Origin: an uncultured Eubacteriales bacterium
GTDB lineage: Bacteria; Bacillota; Clostridia; Oscillospirales; Oscillospiraceae
Reading direction: 5' to 3'
NCBI GenBank assembly: GCA_900550165.1
Contig: URQY01000009.1
Span: forward strand, 1 to 63,187
DNA length: 63,187 bases
Positions 8,485 through 17,061 of this stretch are shown in pieces. The position numbers and the translations under genes were made by a program. Each line of letters opens with the position of its first letter. Position 1 is the first letter of the stretch. The notes under the pieces are model-generated. The model did no database searches. It worked only from the letters and a program-made list of their open reading frames with translations, and had not been told where the DNA came from.

Positions 8485-9633
8485 ATGGAAACGACAAAGC
8501 TCTACTATGAAGATCCCTTTTTGCAGGGATTCACCGCCGCTGTCACCTCCTGTGAGGAGGGAAAGGGTGGATATCTCGTGACGCTCGACCGGACGGCCTT
8601 CTATCCCGAGGGCGGCGGCCAGCCTTACGATACCGGCGTGCTGGGCGAAGCAAAGGTGCTCGAGGTCCACGACAAGAATGGCGTCATCACCCACCTTTGC
8701 AACAAGCCCCTCGCGGTCGGCGCAAGTGTTGAGGGAAAGATCGACTGGGCGCGCCGCTTCGACCATATGCAGCAGCATTCGGGCGAGCATATCTGCTCGG
8801 GACTCATCTGCGAGCGCTTCCACTGCGACAATGTCGGCTTCCACATGGGCGCCGACAGCGTGACGATCGACTACAATGCCGACATTTCGTGGGAGGCGCT
8901 GCTGGAGATCGAAGAGGAAGCAAACCGCTATATCTGCGAGGATCACCCCATCGACATTCGGTTTTACCGCGGCGCGGAGCTCGACAAGGTGGAGTACCGC
9001 AGCAAAAAGCCGCTCGAGGGCGACGTGCGCATCGTCGCCTTCCCCGGCGCGGACTGCTGCGCCTGCTGCGGCACGCACGTGCTGCGCGCAGGACAGGTGG
9101 GGCTCGTGAAGTTTCTCTCCGTGCAGAAGTTCCGCGAGGGCGTTCGCATCGAACTTTTGTGCGGTGACCGCGCGCGGCGCTATCTTTCCGCCTGCTGGGA
9201 GCAAAGCCTGCGCATCGGCCAGGCGCTTTCCGTCAAGCCGGTCGCAAGCGCGGCGGCGGTGGAACGCTTGCTTACGGAGCTTGGCGCGCTCAAGCTGCGC
9301 TGCGCGCGGCTTGAGGAGGCTGCCTTCGCCCGGATCGCCGCGCAGTATGAGGGCAAGGGCGACGTCCTGCTCTTTGAGGACGAGATGAGCGGCGACAGCC
9401 TGCGCAAGCTCTGCGACGCCGTGGCGAGCGTCTGCGGCGGGCGCTGCGCGGTCTTTGCGGGGGCGGACGGCGCGTACAAGTACGCCATCGGCTGCGCGGG
9501 CGGCGACCTGCGCGAGCTGACTAAGAGAATGAATGCGGCGCTTTCCGGCCGCGGCGGTGGCAAGCCGAACTTTGTGCAGGGCAGCGTCAGCTGCCGCCGC
9601 GCGGACATTGAAACTTTCTTCACACAGAATTAA
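8485..9633 (+). CDS. Alanyl-tRNA editing protein, AlaX type with DHHA1-like tail
   Basis: A 382-residue stand-alone editing protein that should hydrolyse mischarged Ser- or Gly-tRNA-Ala. The N-terminal barrel has TAFYPEGGGQPYDTG. The editing site has the zinc ligands HMQQHSGEH (HxxxH) and CCACCGTH (CxxxH). The C-terminal ~140 residues resemble the DHHA1 domain of AlaRS, making this a long-form AlaX. It follows the GH3 gene by 12 bases, with GAGGAG before the ATG. Confidence 0.92.
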   Translation: METTKLYYEDPFLQGFTAAVTSCEEGKGGYLVTLDRTAFYPEGGGQPYDTGVLGEAKVLEVHDKNGVITHLCNKPLAVGASVEGKIDWARRFDHMQQHSGEHICSGLICERFHCDNVGFHMGADSVTIDYNADISWEALLEIEEEANRYICEDHPIDIRFYRGAELDKVEYRSKKPLEGDVRIVAFPGADCCACCGTHVLRAGQVGLVKFLSVQKFREGVRIELLCGDRARRYLSACWEQSLRIGQALSVKPVASAAAVERLLTELGALKLRCARLEEAAFARIAAQYEGKGDVLLFEDEMSGDSLRKLCDAVASVCGGRCAVFAGADGAYKYAIGCAGGDLRELTKRMNAALSGRGGGKPNFVQGSVSCRRADIETFFTQN

Positions 9634-9709
9634 CACGCTGTTCATTTCTTTTTTGCACTCGCTGCGGTATAGTAAAGAAAAGAACGAATTCTGAGCAGGA
9701 GTGAGCGAT

Positions 9710-10642
9710 TTGCGGCACATTTTTATCATCAATCCCGCCGCCGGGAAAAAGGACGGCCGCCAGCGTGTGTACGCGATGGCAGAAAAGCTGAAAAGGGACC
9801 ACAATTTGGACGTGGAGTGTATGCTCACCAAATCGAGCGGCCACGCGACGATGCTGACACGCGCCATCGCCGAGACCGGCGAGCCCGTGCGCTTCTACGC
9901 CTGCGGCGGCGACGGCACCATCAACGAGATCGCCAACGGCATCGCGGGCTTTTCTAACGCCGCGATGACCTGCATCCCCATCGGCACGGGCAACGATTTT
10001 CTCAAAAACTTCGGCAAGGACGCCGAGCCGCTGTTCCTCGACGCGGAAAACCTGTGGAACGGCCCCGTCACGCCGCTGGACCTCATCGACTGCAACGGCA
10101 AATACTGCCTGACGATCGCCTGCACGGGCATCGACGCGCGCATTGCCGAGAGCGTGCACGAGTTCGGCGCATCGCCGATGCTCTCGGGCCGCGGGAGCTA
10201 TCTTGCGAGCGTCGCGGTCAACTTCCTGTTCCGCAGGATCGGACGCAAATGGCGCGTGACGCTCGACGACGAGGTGCTCGAGGATACCTACGCCCTCGTG
10301 TCGATGTGCAACGGCCGCTATTACGGCGGCGGCTCGACCCCCGTGCCCGAGGCGCGCATGACCGACGGCATTTTGCATACGGTGCTCGTCAGGAATGTCA
10401 GCAAGGCGCGCTTTGCCACGCTTTTTGGCGGCTACAGCGCGGGCGACTATAAAAAGCTGCCGCAGAATATCATCCGTGTGTCCACGGCGAAGGTCGTGCG
10501 CATCGAGGCGCTGGAGGGCGACCTCACGACCTGTCTCGACGGTGAGAGTATGCACGCGCAGTGTGTGACGCTGAAGCTTGCGGACAAAAAGGTCAACTTC
10601 TTCGCGCCCGCGGGCTGCGACCCGGACGCGACGGCGCGGTGA
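9710..10642 (+). CDS. Diacylglycerol kinase family lipid kinase (YegS/DgkB/BmrU-like)
   Basis: A 310-residue lipid kinase. The N-terminal ATP-binding fold has IINPAAGKKDGRQ, the signature GGDGTINEIANG and PIGTGNDFLKN. The C-terminal beta-sandwich typical of the family follows. It likely phosphorylates diacylglycerol or a related lipid to recycle head-group turnover products. I prefer the TTG at 9710, because AGGAG (9697-9701) is 8 bases upstream and the protein then starts MRHIFIINPAAG. A GTG at 9701 would overlap that site. Diacylglycerol released by an LTA synthase is a plausible substrate, and such a gene lies 2.4 kb upstream. Confidence 0.9.
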   Translation: MRHIFIINPAAGKKDGRQRVYAMAEKLKRDHNLDVECMLTKSSGHATMLTRAIAETGEPVRFYACGGDGTINEIANGIAGFSNAAMTCIPIGTGNDFLKNFGKDAEPLFLDAENLWNGPVTPLDLIDCNGKYCLTIACTGIDARIAESVHEFGASPMLSGRGSYLASVAVNFLFRRIGRKWRVTLDDEVLEDTYALVSMCNGRYYGGGSTPVPEARMTDGILHTVLVRNVSKARFATLFGGYSAGDYKKLPQNIIRVSTAKVVRIEALEGDLTTCLDGESMHAQCVTLKLADKKVNFFAPAGCDPDATAR

Positions 10643-10658
10643 TCACCAATATTGGATA

Positions 10659-10693
10659 AAGAGGGCGAATGCGGCAGCATTCGCCCTCTTTTA
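10659..10693 (+). terminator. Terminator after the lipid kinase gene
   Basis: A 12-bp stem (10661-10672 with 10677-10688) with a GGCA loop is followed by TTTTA. Confidence 0.85.
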
Positions 10694-10777
10694 TGCTGTG
10701 CGGGAAAGCGAAGAAAGGAGCAAGGCGGGCAGTTTTTGAATAAGCTGTGAATTTTTGAAAATTTACCAAAATACCCC

Positions 10778-10806
10778 TTGCAAATGCCTTGACGGTGCGC
10801 TATGAT
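10778..10806 (+). promoter_or_regulatory. groESL promoter
   Basis: TTGCAA (10778) and TATGAT (10801) are 17 bases apart, immediately upstream of the CIRCE operator. Confidence 0.8.
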
Positions 10807-10817
10807 AGCACCATCGG

Positions 10818-10844
10818 TTAGCACTCGATAAGAATGAGTGCTAA
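10818..10844. promoter_or_regulatory. CIRCE operator (HrcA binding site)
   Basis: TTAGCACTC, nine bases, then GAGTGCTAA: an exact match to the canonical HrcA operator. It lies just after the -10 box and before groES. HrcA repression of the chaperonin operon, relieved by heat, follows from established knowledge; hrcA itself is not in the window. Confidence 0.97.
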
Positions 10845-10894
10845 CCGACCTGAGATCGTTAAAAATTTTGAAATATACAAGGAGGCACCAAGCC

Positions 10895-11179
10895 ATGAAA
10901 CTCACACCGCTTGCTGACCGCGTCATCCTCAAGATGGTCGAGGTCGAAGAGACCACCAAGGGCGGCATCATCCTGACCGCCAGCGCCAAGGAGAAGCCCT
11001 CCGTTGCCGAAGTCATTTCCGTCGGCCCCGGCGGAATGGTGGACGGTCACGACGTTGTGATGACCGTCAAGCCCGGCGACAAGGTCATCACCAGCAAGTA
11101 TTCCGGCACGGAAGTCAAGCTGGACGACGAAGAGTACGTCGTCGTCCGTCAGAGCGATATTCTCGCTATTGTGGAATAA
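10895..11179 (+). CDS. groES: Co-chaperonin GroES
   Basis: A 94-residue protein, the usual length. It has MKLTPLADRVILKMVE at the start, the mobile loop region EETTKGGIILTASAKEKP, and the conserved PGDKVITSKYSGTEVKLD segment. It caps GroEL rings in the cytoplasm. The ATG at 10895 has AAGGAGG 9 bases upstream. It sits in an operon with groEL, 18 bases apart, under CIRCE control. Confidence 0.99.
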   Translation: MKLTPLADRVILKMVEVEETTKGGIILTASAKEKPSVAEVISVGPGGMVDGHDVVMTVKPGDKVITSKYSGTEVKLDDEEYVVVRQSDILAIVE

Positions 11180-11197
11180 TCGAGGAGGTAAAAAATT

Positions 11198-12829
11198 ATG
11201 TCTAAGCTCATTAAGTCTGGCGAAGAGGCGCGCAAGGCGCTCGAGGCCGGTGTTAACGTTCTTGCCGATACCGTAAAGGTCACCCTGGGACCCAAGGGCC
11301 GCAACGTCGTGCTCGATAAGAAGTTCGGTGCGCCGCTGATCACCAACGACGGCGTGACCATCGCCAAAGAGATCGAGCTCGAGGACCCGTTTGAGAACAT
11401 GGGCGCGCAGCTCGTGCGCGAAGTTTCCACCAAGACGAACGACGTCGCGGGCGACGGTACCACCACCGCAACGCTTCTGGCGCAGGCCATGGTGCGCGAG
11501 GGCCTGAAGAACCTTGCCGCCGGCGCCAACCCCGTCGTGATGAAGAAGGGCATGGCCAAGGCCGTCGAGACCGCTGTGGAGGCGATCAAGGCAAACTCCC
11601 AGAAGGTCAACGGCACGGACGATATCGCCCGCGTCGGCACCGTCTCCAGCGGCGATGAGTTCATCGGCAAGCTCATTGCCGAGGCCATGGAAAAGGTCAG
11701 CGCTGACGGCGTTATCACCATCGAGGAGTCCAAGACCGCCGAGACCTACTCAGAGGTCGTCGAGGGCATGATGTTTGACCGCGGCTACATCACCCCGTAT
11801 ATGGTCACCGATACCGAGAAGATGGAAGCCGTCATCGACGACGCTTACCTGCTCATCACCGATAAGAAGATCTCCGTCATCTCCGATATCCTGCCCATCC
11901 TCGAGCAGCTCGTCCAGAGCGGCAAGAAGCTCGTCATCATCGCCGAGGATGTTGAGGGCGAGGCGCTCAGCACCCTGATCGTCAACCGTCTGCGCGGCAC
12001 GCTGAACGTCGTTTGCGTCAAGGCGCCCGGCTTTGGCGATCGCCGCAAGGAGATGCTCCAGGATATCGCCATCCTCACCGGCGGCCAGGTCATCTCCGAG
12101 GAGCTCGGCTACGAGCTCAAGAGCGCCACGATCGATATGCTCGGCCGTGCCCGCCAGATCAAGGTCACCAAGGAGAACACCACCATCGTCGACGGTGCCG
12201 GCGACAAGAAGGCCATCGCTGACCGCGTGGCGCAGATCCGCGCGCAGATCGGCGTGACCACCAGCGAATACGACAAGGAAAAGCTGCAGGAGCGCCTTGC
12301 CAAGCTCGCCGGCGGCGTGGCCGTCATCAAGGTCGGCGCTGCGACCGAGACCGAGATGAAGGAGAAGAAGCTGCGCATCGAGGACGCGCTGAACGCGACC
12401 CGCGCAGCTGTCGAAGAGGGCATCGTTGCCGGCGGCGGCACGGCCTATGTCAACGCCGTTCCCGCGGTGGAAAAGCTCGTCAGCAAGGTCGAGGGCGATG
12501 AGAAGACCGGTGTCCAGATCATCGTCAAGGCCCTGCAGGAGCCCGTCCGTCAGATCGCGGCCAACGCCGGTATCGACGGCAGCGTCGTGCTCGAGAAGAT
12601 CAAGTCCAGCCGCAAGGTCGGCTACGGCTTCGACGCCTACAAGGAAGTCTACTGCGACATGATCGGCGCCGGTATCGTCGACCCTGCAAAGGTCACGCGC
12701 TCCGCGCTGGAGAACGCCGCGTCCGTCAGCTCCATGGTGCTGACCACCGAGGCGCTCGTCGCCGACAAGCCCGAGCCCCCCGCACCGGCCGCTCCCGCCG
12801 GCATGGGCGACATGGGCGGCATGTACTAA
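11198..12829 (+). CDS. groEL: Chaperonin GroEL (Hsp60)
   Basis: A 543-residue ATP-dependent folding chaperone. It has the ATP-binding signature GDGTTTATLLAQAM, the apical domain, the equatorial motif AAVEEGIVAGGGTAY, and the C-terminal Gly-Met tail GMGDMGGMY. The start at 11198 follows GAGGAGG. Full length and intact. Confidence 0.99.
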   Translation: MSKLIKSGEEARKALEAGVNVLADTVKVTLGPKGRNVVLDKKFGAPLITNDGVTIAKEIELEDPFENMGAQLVREVSTKTNDVAGDGTTTATLLAQAMVREGLKNLAAGANPVVMKKGMAKAVETAVEAIKANSQKVNGTDDIARVGTVSSGDEFIGKLIAEAMEKVSADGVITIEESKTAETYSEVVEGMMFDRGYITPYMVTDTEKMEAVIDDAYLLITDKKISVISDILPILEQLVQSGKKLVIIAEDVEGEALSTLIVNRLRGTLNVVCVKAPGFGDRRKEMLQDIAILTGGQVISEELGYELKSATIDMLGRARQIKVTKENTTIVDGAGDKKAIADRVAQIRAQIGVTTSEYDKEKLQERLAKLAGGVAVIKVGAATETEMKEKKLRIEDALNATRAAVEEGIVAGGGTAYVNAVPAVEKLVSKVEGDEKTGVQIIVKALQEPVRQIAANAGIDGSVVLEKIKSSRKVGYGFDAYKEVYCDMIGAGIVDPAKVTRSALENAASVSSMVLTTEALVADKPEPPAPAAPAGMGDMGGMY

Positions 12830-12938
12830 GAGACACCGCAAAGCCTTGAAATTGCTTGATTTTTTGGATGCGCAAAAGCAGATTTACGCCTGCCTTACGC
12901 CACTTACGCCAAAAATTCAAGCGCATGATAGGGTAACA
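12830..12938. other. Unexplained spacer with three TTACGCC repeats
   Basis: Between the groEL stop and its terminator are about 110 bases without an ORF. Three TTACGCC copies (12884, 12895, 12904) are spaced 11 and 9 bases apart. They could be a protein-binding array, a remnant of an attachment site, or chance. Confidence 0.3.
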
Positions 12939-12939
12939 G

Positions 12940-12978
12940 AAATCGGCACCTGCCTTAAAAAGCAGGTGCCGATTTTTG
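12940..12978 (+). terminator. groESL terminator
   Basis: Stem 12941-12953 with 12962-12974 is followed by a run of five Ts. Confidence 0.88.
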
Positions 12979-12993
12979 CTGCAAACCCCAACC

Positions 12994-13045
12994 GTAAACC
13001 TTTTTGAAAATAATGGTTGACAGCGTGAGCGCTTTGTGGTTTAAT
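12994..13045 (+). promoter_or_regulatory. bioY promoter overlapped by a likely BirA (biotin repressor) operator
   Basis: GTAAACC (12994-13000), 14 bases, then GGTTGAC (13015-13021). This matches the spaced half-sites of Gram-positive BirA operators (GTTAACC-N14/15-GGTTAAC-like). The right half overlaps the -35 box TTGACA (13017-13022), which is 17 bases from TTTAAT (13040-13045). Position and target gene support biotin-dependent repression. Confidence 0.75.
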
Positions 13046-13106
13046 GCTACAGTAATCTTACTGTGGCCCGGCGATGACCGGGGCGTATTCTGGGAGGAAT
13101 TCTATT

Positions 13107-13682
13107 ATGAGCGAAATGCAGCAGGCGGCCGTGGCCGCCAAGAAATCGAAGATGAGTGTGCGGGACATCTGCTACGCCGGCCTTTTCGCGGCGGTCATCG
13201 CCGTGATGGCGCAGATCTCCATTCCGATGCCCATGGGCGTGCCCATGACCATGCAGACCTTTGCCATCACGCTGGCGGCTGTGGTGCTGGGCAGCAAGCT
13301 CTCTACCATTTCGAGCCTCATCTATATCATCATGGGCGCGGTGGGCCTTCCGGTCCTCGCCAACTTCTCCGGCGGCTTTGATAAGTTTGTCGGCCCCACG
13401 GGCGGCTTTCTGATCTCCTTCCCCCTGATGGCCTTCATCATCGGCTGGGGCGCGGAGCACCGCAAGGATTTCAAGGGCGCGTATGTGATCGCGCTGGTCG
13501 TCGGCACGGTGGTCAACTATGTGGTGGGCGTGGCGCTGTTCTGCGCCGTGGCCAAGGCGAGCGTTGCCACCGGCATCACCGCCTGCGTGCTGCCCTTCAT
13601 CCCCACCGCCATCATCAAGGCGATCCTCGCCAGCGTGATCGGCTTTGCCATCAAGGCGCGCGTGCCGGAGCTGAAGAAATGA
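13107..13682 (+). CDS. bioY: Biotin transporter BioY (ECF S component)
   Basis: A 191-residue membrane protein with about six helices. It has the family stretch GVPMTMQTFAITLAAVVLGS and the GPTGGFLISFPLMAF region, both typical of BioY. It binds biotin outside and imports it, alone or with an ECF energising module encoded elsewhere. The ATG at 13107 follows GGGAGGA. It overlaps the next gene by 4 bases. A likely BirA operator precedes it. Confidence 0.95.
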   Translation: MSEMQQAAVAAKKSKMSVRDICYAGLFAAVIAVMAQISIPMPMGVPMTMQTFAITLAAVVLGSKLSTISSLIYIIMGAVGLPVLANFSGGFDKFVGPTGGFLISFPLMAFIIGWGAEHRKDFKGAYVIALVVGTVVNYVVGVALFCAVAKASVATGITACVLPFIPTAIIKAILASVIGFAIKARVPELKK

Positions 13683-14074
13683 TCCATCTGCGTCCCCATC
13701 ACCTGCTGTGTACGCAGGGCTACTCGGGCAAGGGCTATGACGAGAACTTCGTCGCCCACATGAACGAGGTCGTGCATGAGCTGAGAAATGTGCCCGGCAC
13801 CAAGATCATGCTGACCTTCTCCACGGACACGCTCTGCTCCTGCTGCCCCCACAAGGAGGGCGAGGACCTGTGCGACACGCAGGAAAAGGTGAAGCGCTTC
13901 GACCGCAAGACGATCGAATACTTCGGCCTTGAGGAGAAGGAGTACGTCTACGAGGACCTCATCCGCGAGATCGACGAGAAGATGACGGTCGAGATGCTTG
14001 CCGACATCTGCCGGGACTGCGAGTGGTTCCCCATCAGCGCCTGCCGGAAGAATATCTGCGGGGCGAAGGACTGA
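13679..14074 (+). CDS. DUF1284 protein, cysteine-rich, possible Fe-S protein
   Basis: A 131-residue protein beginning with the family hallmark RPHHLLC. At least ten cysteines occur in clusters (CSCCPH, CRDCEW, CRKNIC), which suggests metal or iron-sulfur binding. Function is unknown. It overlaps bioY by 4 bases, so the two are translationally coupled. The pairing may hint at a biotin-linked role, possibly near the Fe-S enzyme BioB, but that is speculation. Confidence 0.85.
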   Translation: MIHLRPHHLLCTQGYSGKGYDENFVAHMNEVVHELRNVPGTKIMLTFSTDTLCSCCPHKEGEDLCDTQEKVKRFDRKTIEYFGLEEKEYVYEDLIREIDEKMTVEMLADICRDCEWFPISACRKNICGAKD

Positions 14075-14114
14075 CTCTCCCTCTTCCCTTTCGCGCGGCC
14101 CTCTCTGCGCATTG

Positions 14115-14151
14115 AAAAAAAGCTTGCCGTTTTTAACGGCAAGCTTTTTTC
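14115..14151. terminator. Bidirectional terminator
   Basis: A 16-bp perfect stem (14116-14131 with 14135-14150) is flanked by A-run and T-run. It ends both the bioY unit and the convergent glycerate kinase unit. Confidence 0.9.
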
Positions 14152-15408
14152 TTATTCCTCCGAGCGCACCAGCACGAGTGAGAGGTCGTTGACATTCGTC
14201 CCTGTGGGACCGGTGATAAAAAGCGAGTCGATCGACCGCAGGGCGTGATAGGAGTCGTTGTCCGCGAGCGCGCGCACGGGGTCGATGCCGCGCAAACGCA
14301 TTTCCGCCGCCGTGCCGCCGTCGACAATGCCGCCTGCGGCGTCGGTCGGACCGTCTGTGCCGTCGGACCCGGCGGAAGCGATGAGCACATTGGAAAGGCC
14401 TGCAATGCCGTCTGCCGCCGCAAGCGCGAGTTCCTGATTCCGTCCGCCCCTGCCGCCGCCCCTGAGGTGCACGACCGTCTCTCCGCCCGCGAGAAAGGCG
14501 AGATCCTTCCCCGCCCGCGCGTGTGTGCGGGCGACGGACGCGAGAAAGCTTCCCGCCTCGCGCGCCTCGCAGCAAAGGCAGTCGGTGAGCAGGAACGGCT
14601 CATAGCCGCGTGCACGGCACTCGATCGCCGCCGCAGCGCACAGCTCGCGCACGCTGCCTGTGATCCTCGTCGTCACGTTTTCGAGCGTTTTCGGCGTTTC
14701 GACCGCCAGCAGTGCCCGCGCCTGCGGAGAAAGCCGCAAGCCGTATTTCTCAACGACCGCAAGCGCCTGCGCGCAGGTGGAGCGGTCGGGGCACGCGGGA
14801 CCGGACGCGATCATATCGAGCGGGTCGCCGACAATGTCGCTCAGCACGATGGAAAAGACCCGCGCCGGCGCGCAGTGCGCGGCAAAGCGCCCACCCTTGA
14901 CGCGCGAGAGCCGCTTGCGCACGGTGTTGATCTCGACGATGCCGGCGCCCGCGGCAAGGAGCTGATCGGTAATGTCCTGCAATTCGCCAAGCGGCAGGAG
15001 CGGCTGCTCAAAAAGCGCGCTGCCGCCGCCCGAGAGCAGGAAGAGCACCGTGTCGTCCGCGCGAAGGCCTTCCGTCAGCGCAAGTGCGGCCTTCGTGCCG
15101 CGCAGACCGTTCTCATCCGGCACGGGATGCGCGCCCTCATAGCAGGCGACGCCGTCGATAGGGCCTTTTGCGTGGCCGTATTTGGTCACGACCACACCGC
15201 CCGCGAGTGCGGGGAGCGCTTCGTGCGCAACGCTTGCCATCTGCCAGGCGGCCTTGCCTGCCGCGACCAAAAACACCCGCCCGGGGAACTGCACGCCCGC
15301 AAGCGCGCGGCGCACGGCTCCATCCGGCAGCACTGCGCGGATCGCCTTACGCAGAATGGATTCTCCGTCCGCGCGCAGCGCGGCGCGGGAAGCATCGGCA
15401 GTGCTCAT
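14152..15408 (-). CDS. Glycerate 2-kinase, type II (GckA/TtuD, MOFRL family)
   Basis: A 418-residue enzyme that phosphorylates D-glycerate to 2-phosphoglycerate. The N-terminal Rossmann-like domain has VFLVAAGKAAWQMA and FLLSGGGSALFEQP. The C-terminal MOFRL domain has GRGGRNQELALAAADG and ASAGSDGTDGPTDAAGG. The ATG at 15408 has GGAGG upstream; an in-frame extension lacks one. It links glycerate, for example from serine breakdown, to glycolysis. Single-gene unit with its own promoter. Confidence 0.93.
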   Translation of the reverse strand: MSTADASRAALRADGESILRKAIRAVLPDGAVRRALAGVQFPGRVFLVAAGKAAWQMASVAHEALPALAGGVVVTKYGHAKGPIDGVACYEGAHPVPDENGLRGTKAALALTEGLRADDTVLFLLSGGGSALFEQPLLPLGELQDITDQLLAAGAGIVEINTVRKRLSRVKGGRFAAHCAPARVFSIVLSDIVGDPLDMIASGPACPDRSTCAQALAVVEKYGLRLSPQARALLAVETPKTLENVTTRITGSVRELCAAAAIECRARGYEPFLLTDCLCCEAREAGSFLASVARTHARAGKDLAFLAGGETVVHLRGGGRGGRNQELALAAADGIAGLSNVLIASAGSDGTDGPTDAAGGIVDGGTAAEMRLRGIDPVRALADNDSYHALRSIDSLFITGPTGTNVNDLSLVLVRSEE

Positions 15409-15445
15409 GGGGATACCTCCTTCAAAAATGAGATGTTTTATCTTT

Positions 15446-15473
15446 ATTATACGGCGCACCGCTCCGTTTGCAA
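15446..15473 (-). promoter_or_regulatory. Promoter of the glycerate kinase gene
   Basis: In minus sense TTGCAA (15473-15468) and a perfect TATAAT (15451-15446) are 16 bases apart, with a short leader to the ATG at 15408. Confidence 0.75.
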
Positions 15474-15483
15474 GCGAAAACGC

Positions 15484-15516
15484 AAAACGGGCCTGACCTT
15501 GACCGGTCAGGCCCGT
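15484..15516 (-). terminator. Terminator after the MATE gene
   Basis: Stem 15487-15498 with 15505-15516. In minus sense it is followed by TTTT. Confidence 0.7.
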
Positions 15517-15539
15517 TCATTGTTACAGAAGGCTGCGGA

Positions 15540-16862
15540 TCATCCCCTGTGCTCGCGCCGGTAGCGGCGCAGGAAGAAGAGGGACATCGCAAGGCACATT
15601 GCCTCAGAGAGAATGGGCGTGTACCACAGCGCGTCCCCGCCGAAGACGGCCGCGAGCGTCAGCAGCACGGCACTTTGCAGCACGAGCCCGCGGCCGACGG
15701 AGATGCTGATGGCCGGGACGGGGCGCTCCAGCGCCGTCAGGAATCCGCCGATGACCACATTGAAGCCGACGAGCAGATATGAGATGCTGTAGCGGCGGAA
15801 GGCGTGCACCGAATAGTCGACCAGCTCTGCGCTTGCGTGCGAAAGATAGGCGCTCACGATCTGCGGCGCGAAGACATAGAGCCCGAGGAAGAGCAGCGGC
15901 GCGGCGACGCACACGGTCGTGAGCGCATAGCGCAGCAGCTTGCGGCAGCCGGCATGGTCCTCCCTGCCGTAGTGATAGCTCACGAGCGGCTGCGAGCCCT
16001 GCGAGATGCCGACCATCAGGTTGATGATGATGGTCGTCACATAGGCGATGACCGTGTAGGTCACGACGCCGTCTGTGCCGATGCAGCGAAGCACCGTGCG
16101 GTTGAAGAGGAAGATCATCAGGCCCGTGCACAGCTCCGTCACCCCGTCGGACAGGCCGATGGGCAGGATGCGCGCGTACAGGCGCGGATCGAAGCGGAAC
16201 TTCCGCAGGCGGAAGGTGCACTTTTTGCTGAAAAAGTGGATAAAATAGGAAATGCAGGTGACGAGCTGGGAAATGCCCGTGGCAACTGCCGCGCCGAATA
16301 CGCCCATATCGAGGTGAAAAATGGCGATGTAGTCGAGCACGCAGTTGGTCAGGCACCCGCCGATGACCGTGAAGAGCGCATAGCGCGGATAGCCGTCCGT
16401 TTTGACGAGCACCTCGAGGTTATAGGATACAAGGTAACACACGCTGAACGGCGCGATGCCGAGAAGGTACTGCTTGACATAGTCGAGCGTGATCTCATCC
16501 GCGCCGAGAAGGTAGGCGAACGGCTCTAAAAAGAGCAGAACGAGCGCGGTGATGACCGCGCCGAGGAGGAGCAGCGTGACGAGATTCTGCGAAAAGAGGG
16601 TGTCGGCCTCGGGCCGCTTTTCCTGCGCGATAAAAATGGCGATGAGCGTCGATGAGCCGACGGCAAAGAGCACGGCGATGGAAAAGAGCGCATTGGTAAA
16701 GGGAATGGCGAGGTTGACGGCGCTCATGGCGTATTCGTTCACGCCGATCGAGACCATCAGTCCGTCGACCATGGAGTAGAGGGAGAAGACCACCTGTGAA
16801 GCAACGGTGGCCGAGACAAAACGGATGAAGTCATGTTTCAGACTTTTCCCCGAGAGTAACAA
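15540..16862 (-). CDS. MATE family efflux transporter
   Basis: A 440-residue membrane protein of about 12 helices with the MATE repeat organisation. The N-terminal region is FVSATVASQVVFSLYSMVDG, and a Gly/Ser-Gln-rich segment (GISQGSQPLVSYHYG) marks the start of the second half. Such proteins export drugs or metabolites using Na+ or H+ gradients. The start is a TTG at 16862, preceded by AAGGA 9 bases upstream; the next ATG is far inside the protein. The ~150-base leader carries a tiny ORF with a much stronger ribosome-binding site (16984-17034), suggesting translation-linked induction. Substrate cannot be predicted. Confidence 0.9.
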   Translation of the reverse strand: MLLSGKSLKHDFIRFVSATVASQVVFSLYSMVDGLMVSIGVNEYAMSAVNLAIPFTNALFSIAVLFAVGSSTLIAIFIAQEKRPEADTLFSQNLVTLLLLGAVITALVLLFLEPFAYLLGADEITLDYVKQYLLGIAPFSVCYLVSYNLEVLVKTDGYPRYALFTVIGGCLTNCVLDYIAIFHLDMGVFGAAVATGISQLVTCISYFIHFFSKKCTFRLRKFRFDPRLYARILPIGLSDGVTELCTGLMIFLFNRTVLRCIGTDGVVTYTVIAYVTTIIINLMVGISQGSQPLVSYHYGREDHAGCRKLLRYALTTVCVAAPLLFLGLYVFAPQIVSAYLSHASAELVDYSVHAFRRYSISYLLVGFNVVIGGFLTALERPVPAISISVGRGLVLQSAVLLTLAAVFGGDALWYTPILSEAMCLAMSLFFLRRYRREHRG

Positions 16863-16983
16863 AATAACACGTCCTTAAAAAATATTGTATTTCCCAAACC
16901 GGGAAGAGGATAAAAAAACAGGCGCGAAAAAACGCGTCGATGCTGTGCTGCGGCGTGGGCGGCCGCGGCAGGATATCAAAACT

Positions 16984-17034
16984 TCAGCCCTTTCCGGCAG
17001 ACGGTAAGACGGGGGCGCGCAATGTGGCCTCCAT
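16984..17034 (-). CDS. Leader peptide ORF (16 aa) upstream of the MATE gene
   Basis: The ATG at 17034 has a near-perfect AAAGGAGGT site 8 bases upstream. It is followed by 16 codons (MEATLRAPVLPSAGKG) and TGA. A promoter lies 27 bases upstream, and the MATE start is 121 bases downstream. Between them are a GC-rich stem (GCGGC with GCCGC), a CGCG-T6-CGCG hairpin and a T7 tract (minus sense, 16918-16912). This fits drug-responsive ribosome-stalling attenuators known for resistance genes, but the regulatory role is inferred. No homologue is recognised. Confidence 0.6.
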   Translation of the reverse strand: MEATLRAPVLPSAGKG

Positions 17035-17061
17035 GGATAACGACCTCCTTTTCACTTTTCC

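Noticed and set aside
7267..9867. 866-codon open frame on the minus strand
   Set aside because: It is antisense to three well-supported genes (GH3 lipoprotein, AlaX, lipid kinase), has no ribosome-binding site, and shows low-complexity Arg/Ala/Gly composition typical of GC-rich antisense frames.
12830..12938. Attachment site or integrase remnant after groEL
   Set aside because: Only short repeats are visible. No integrase gene, tRNA end or duplicated core supports an att site.
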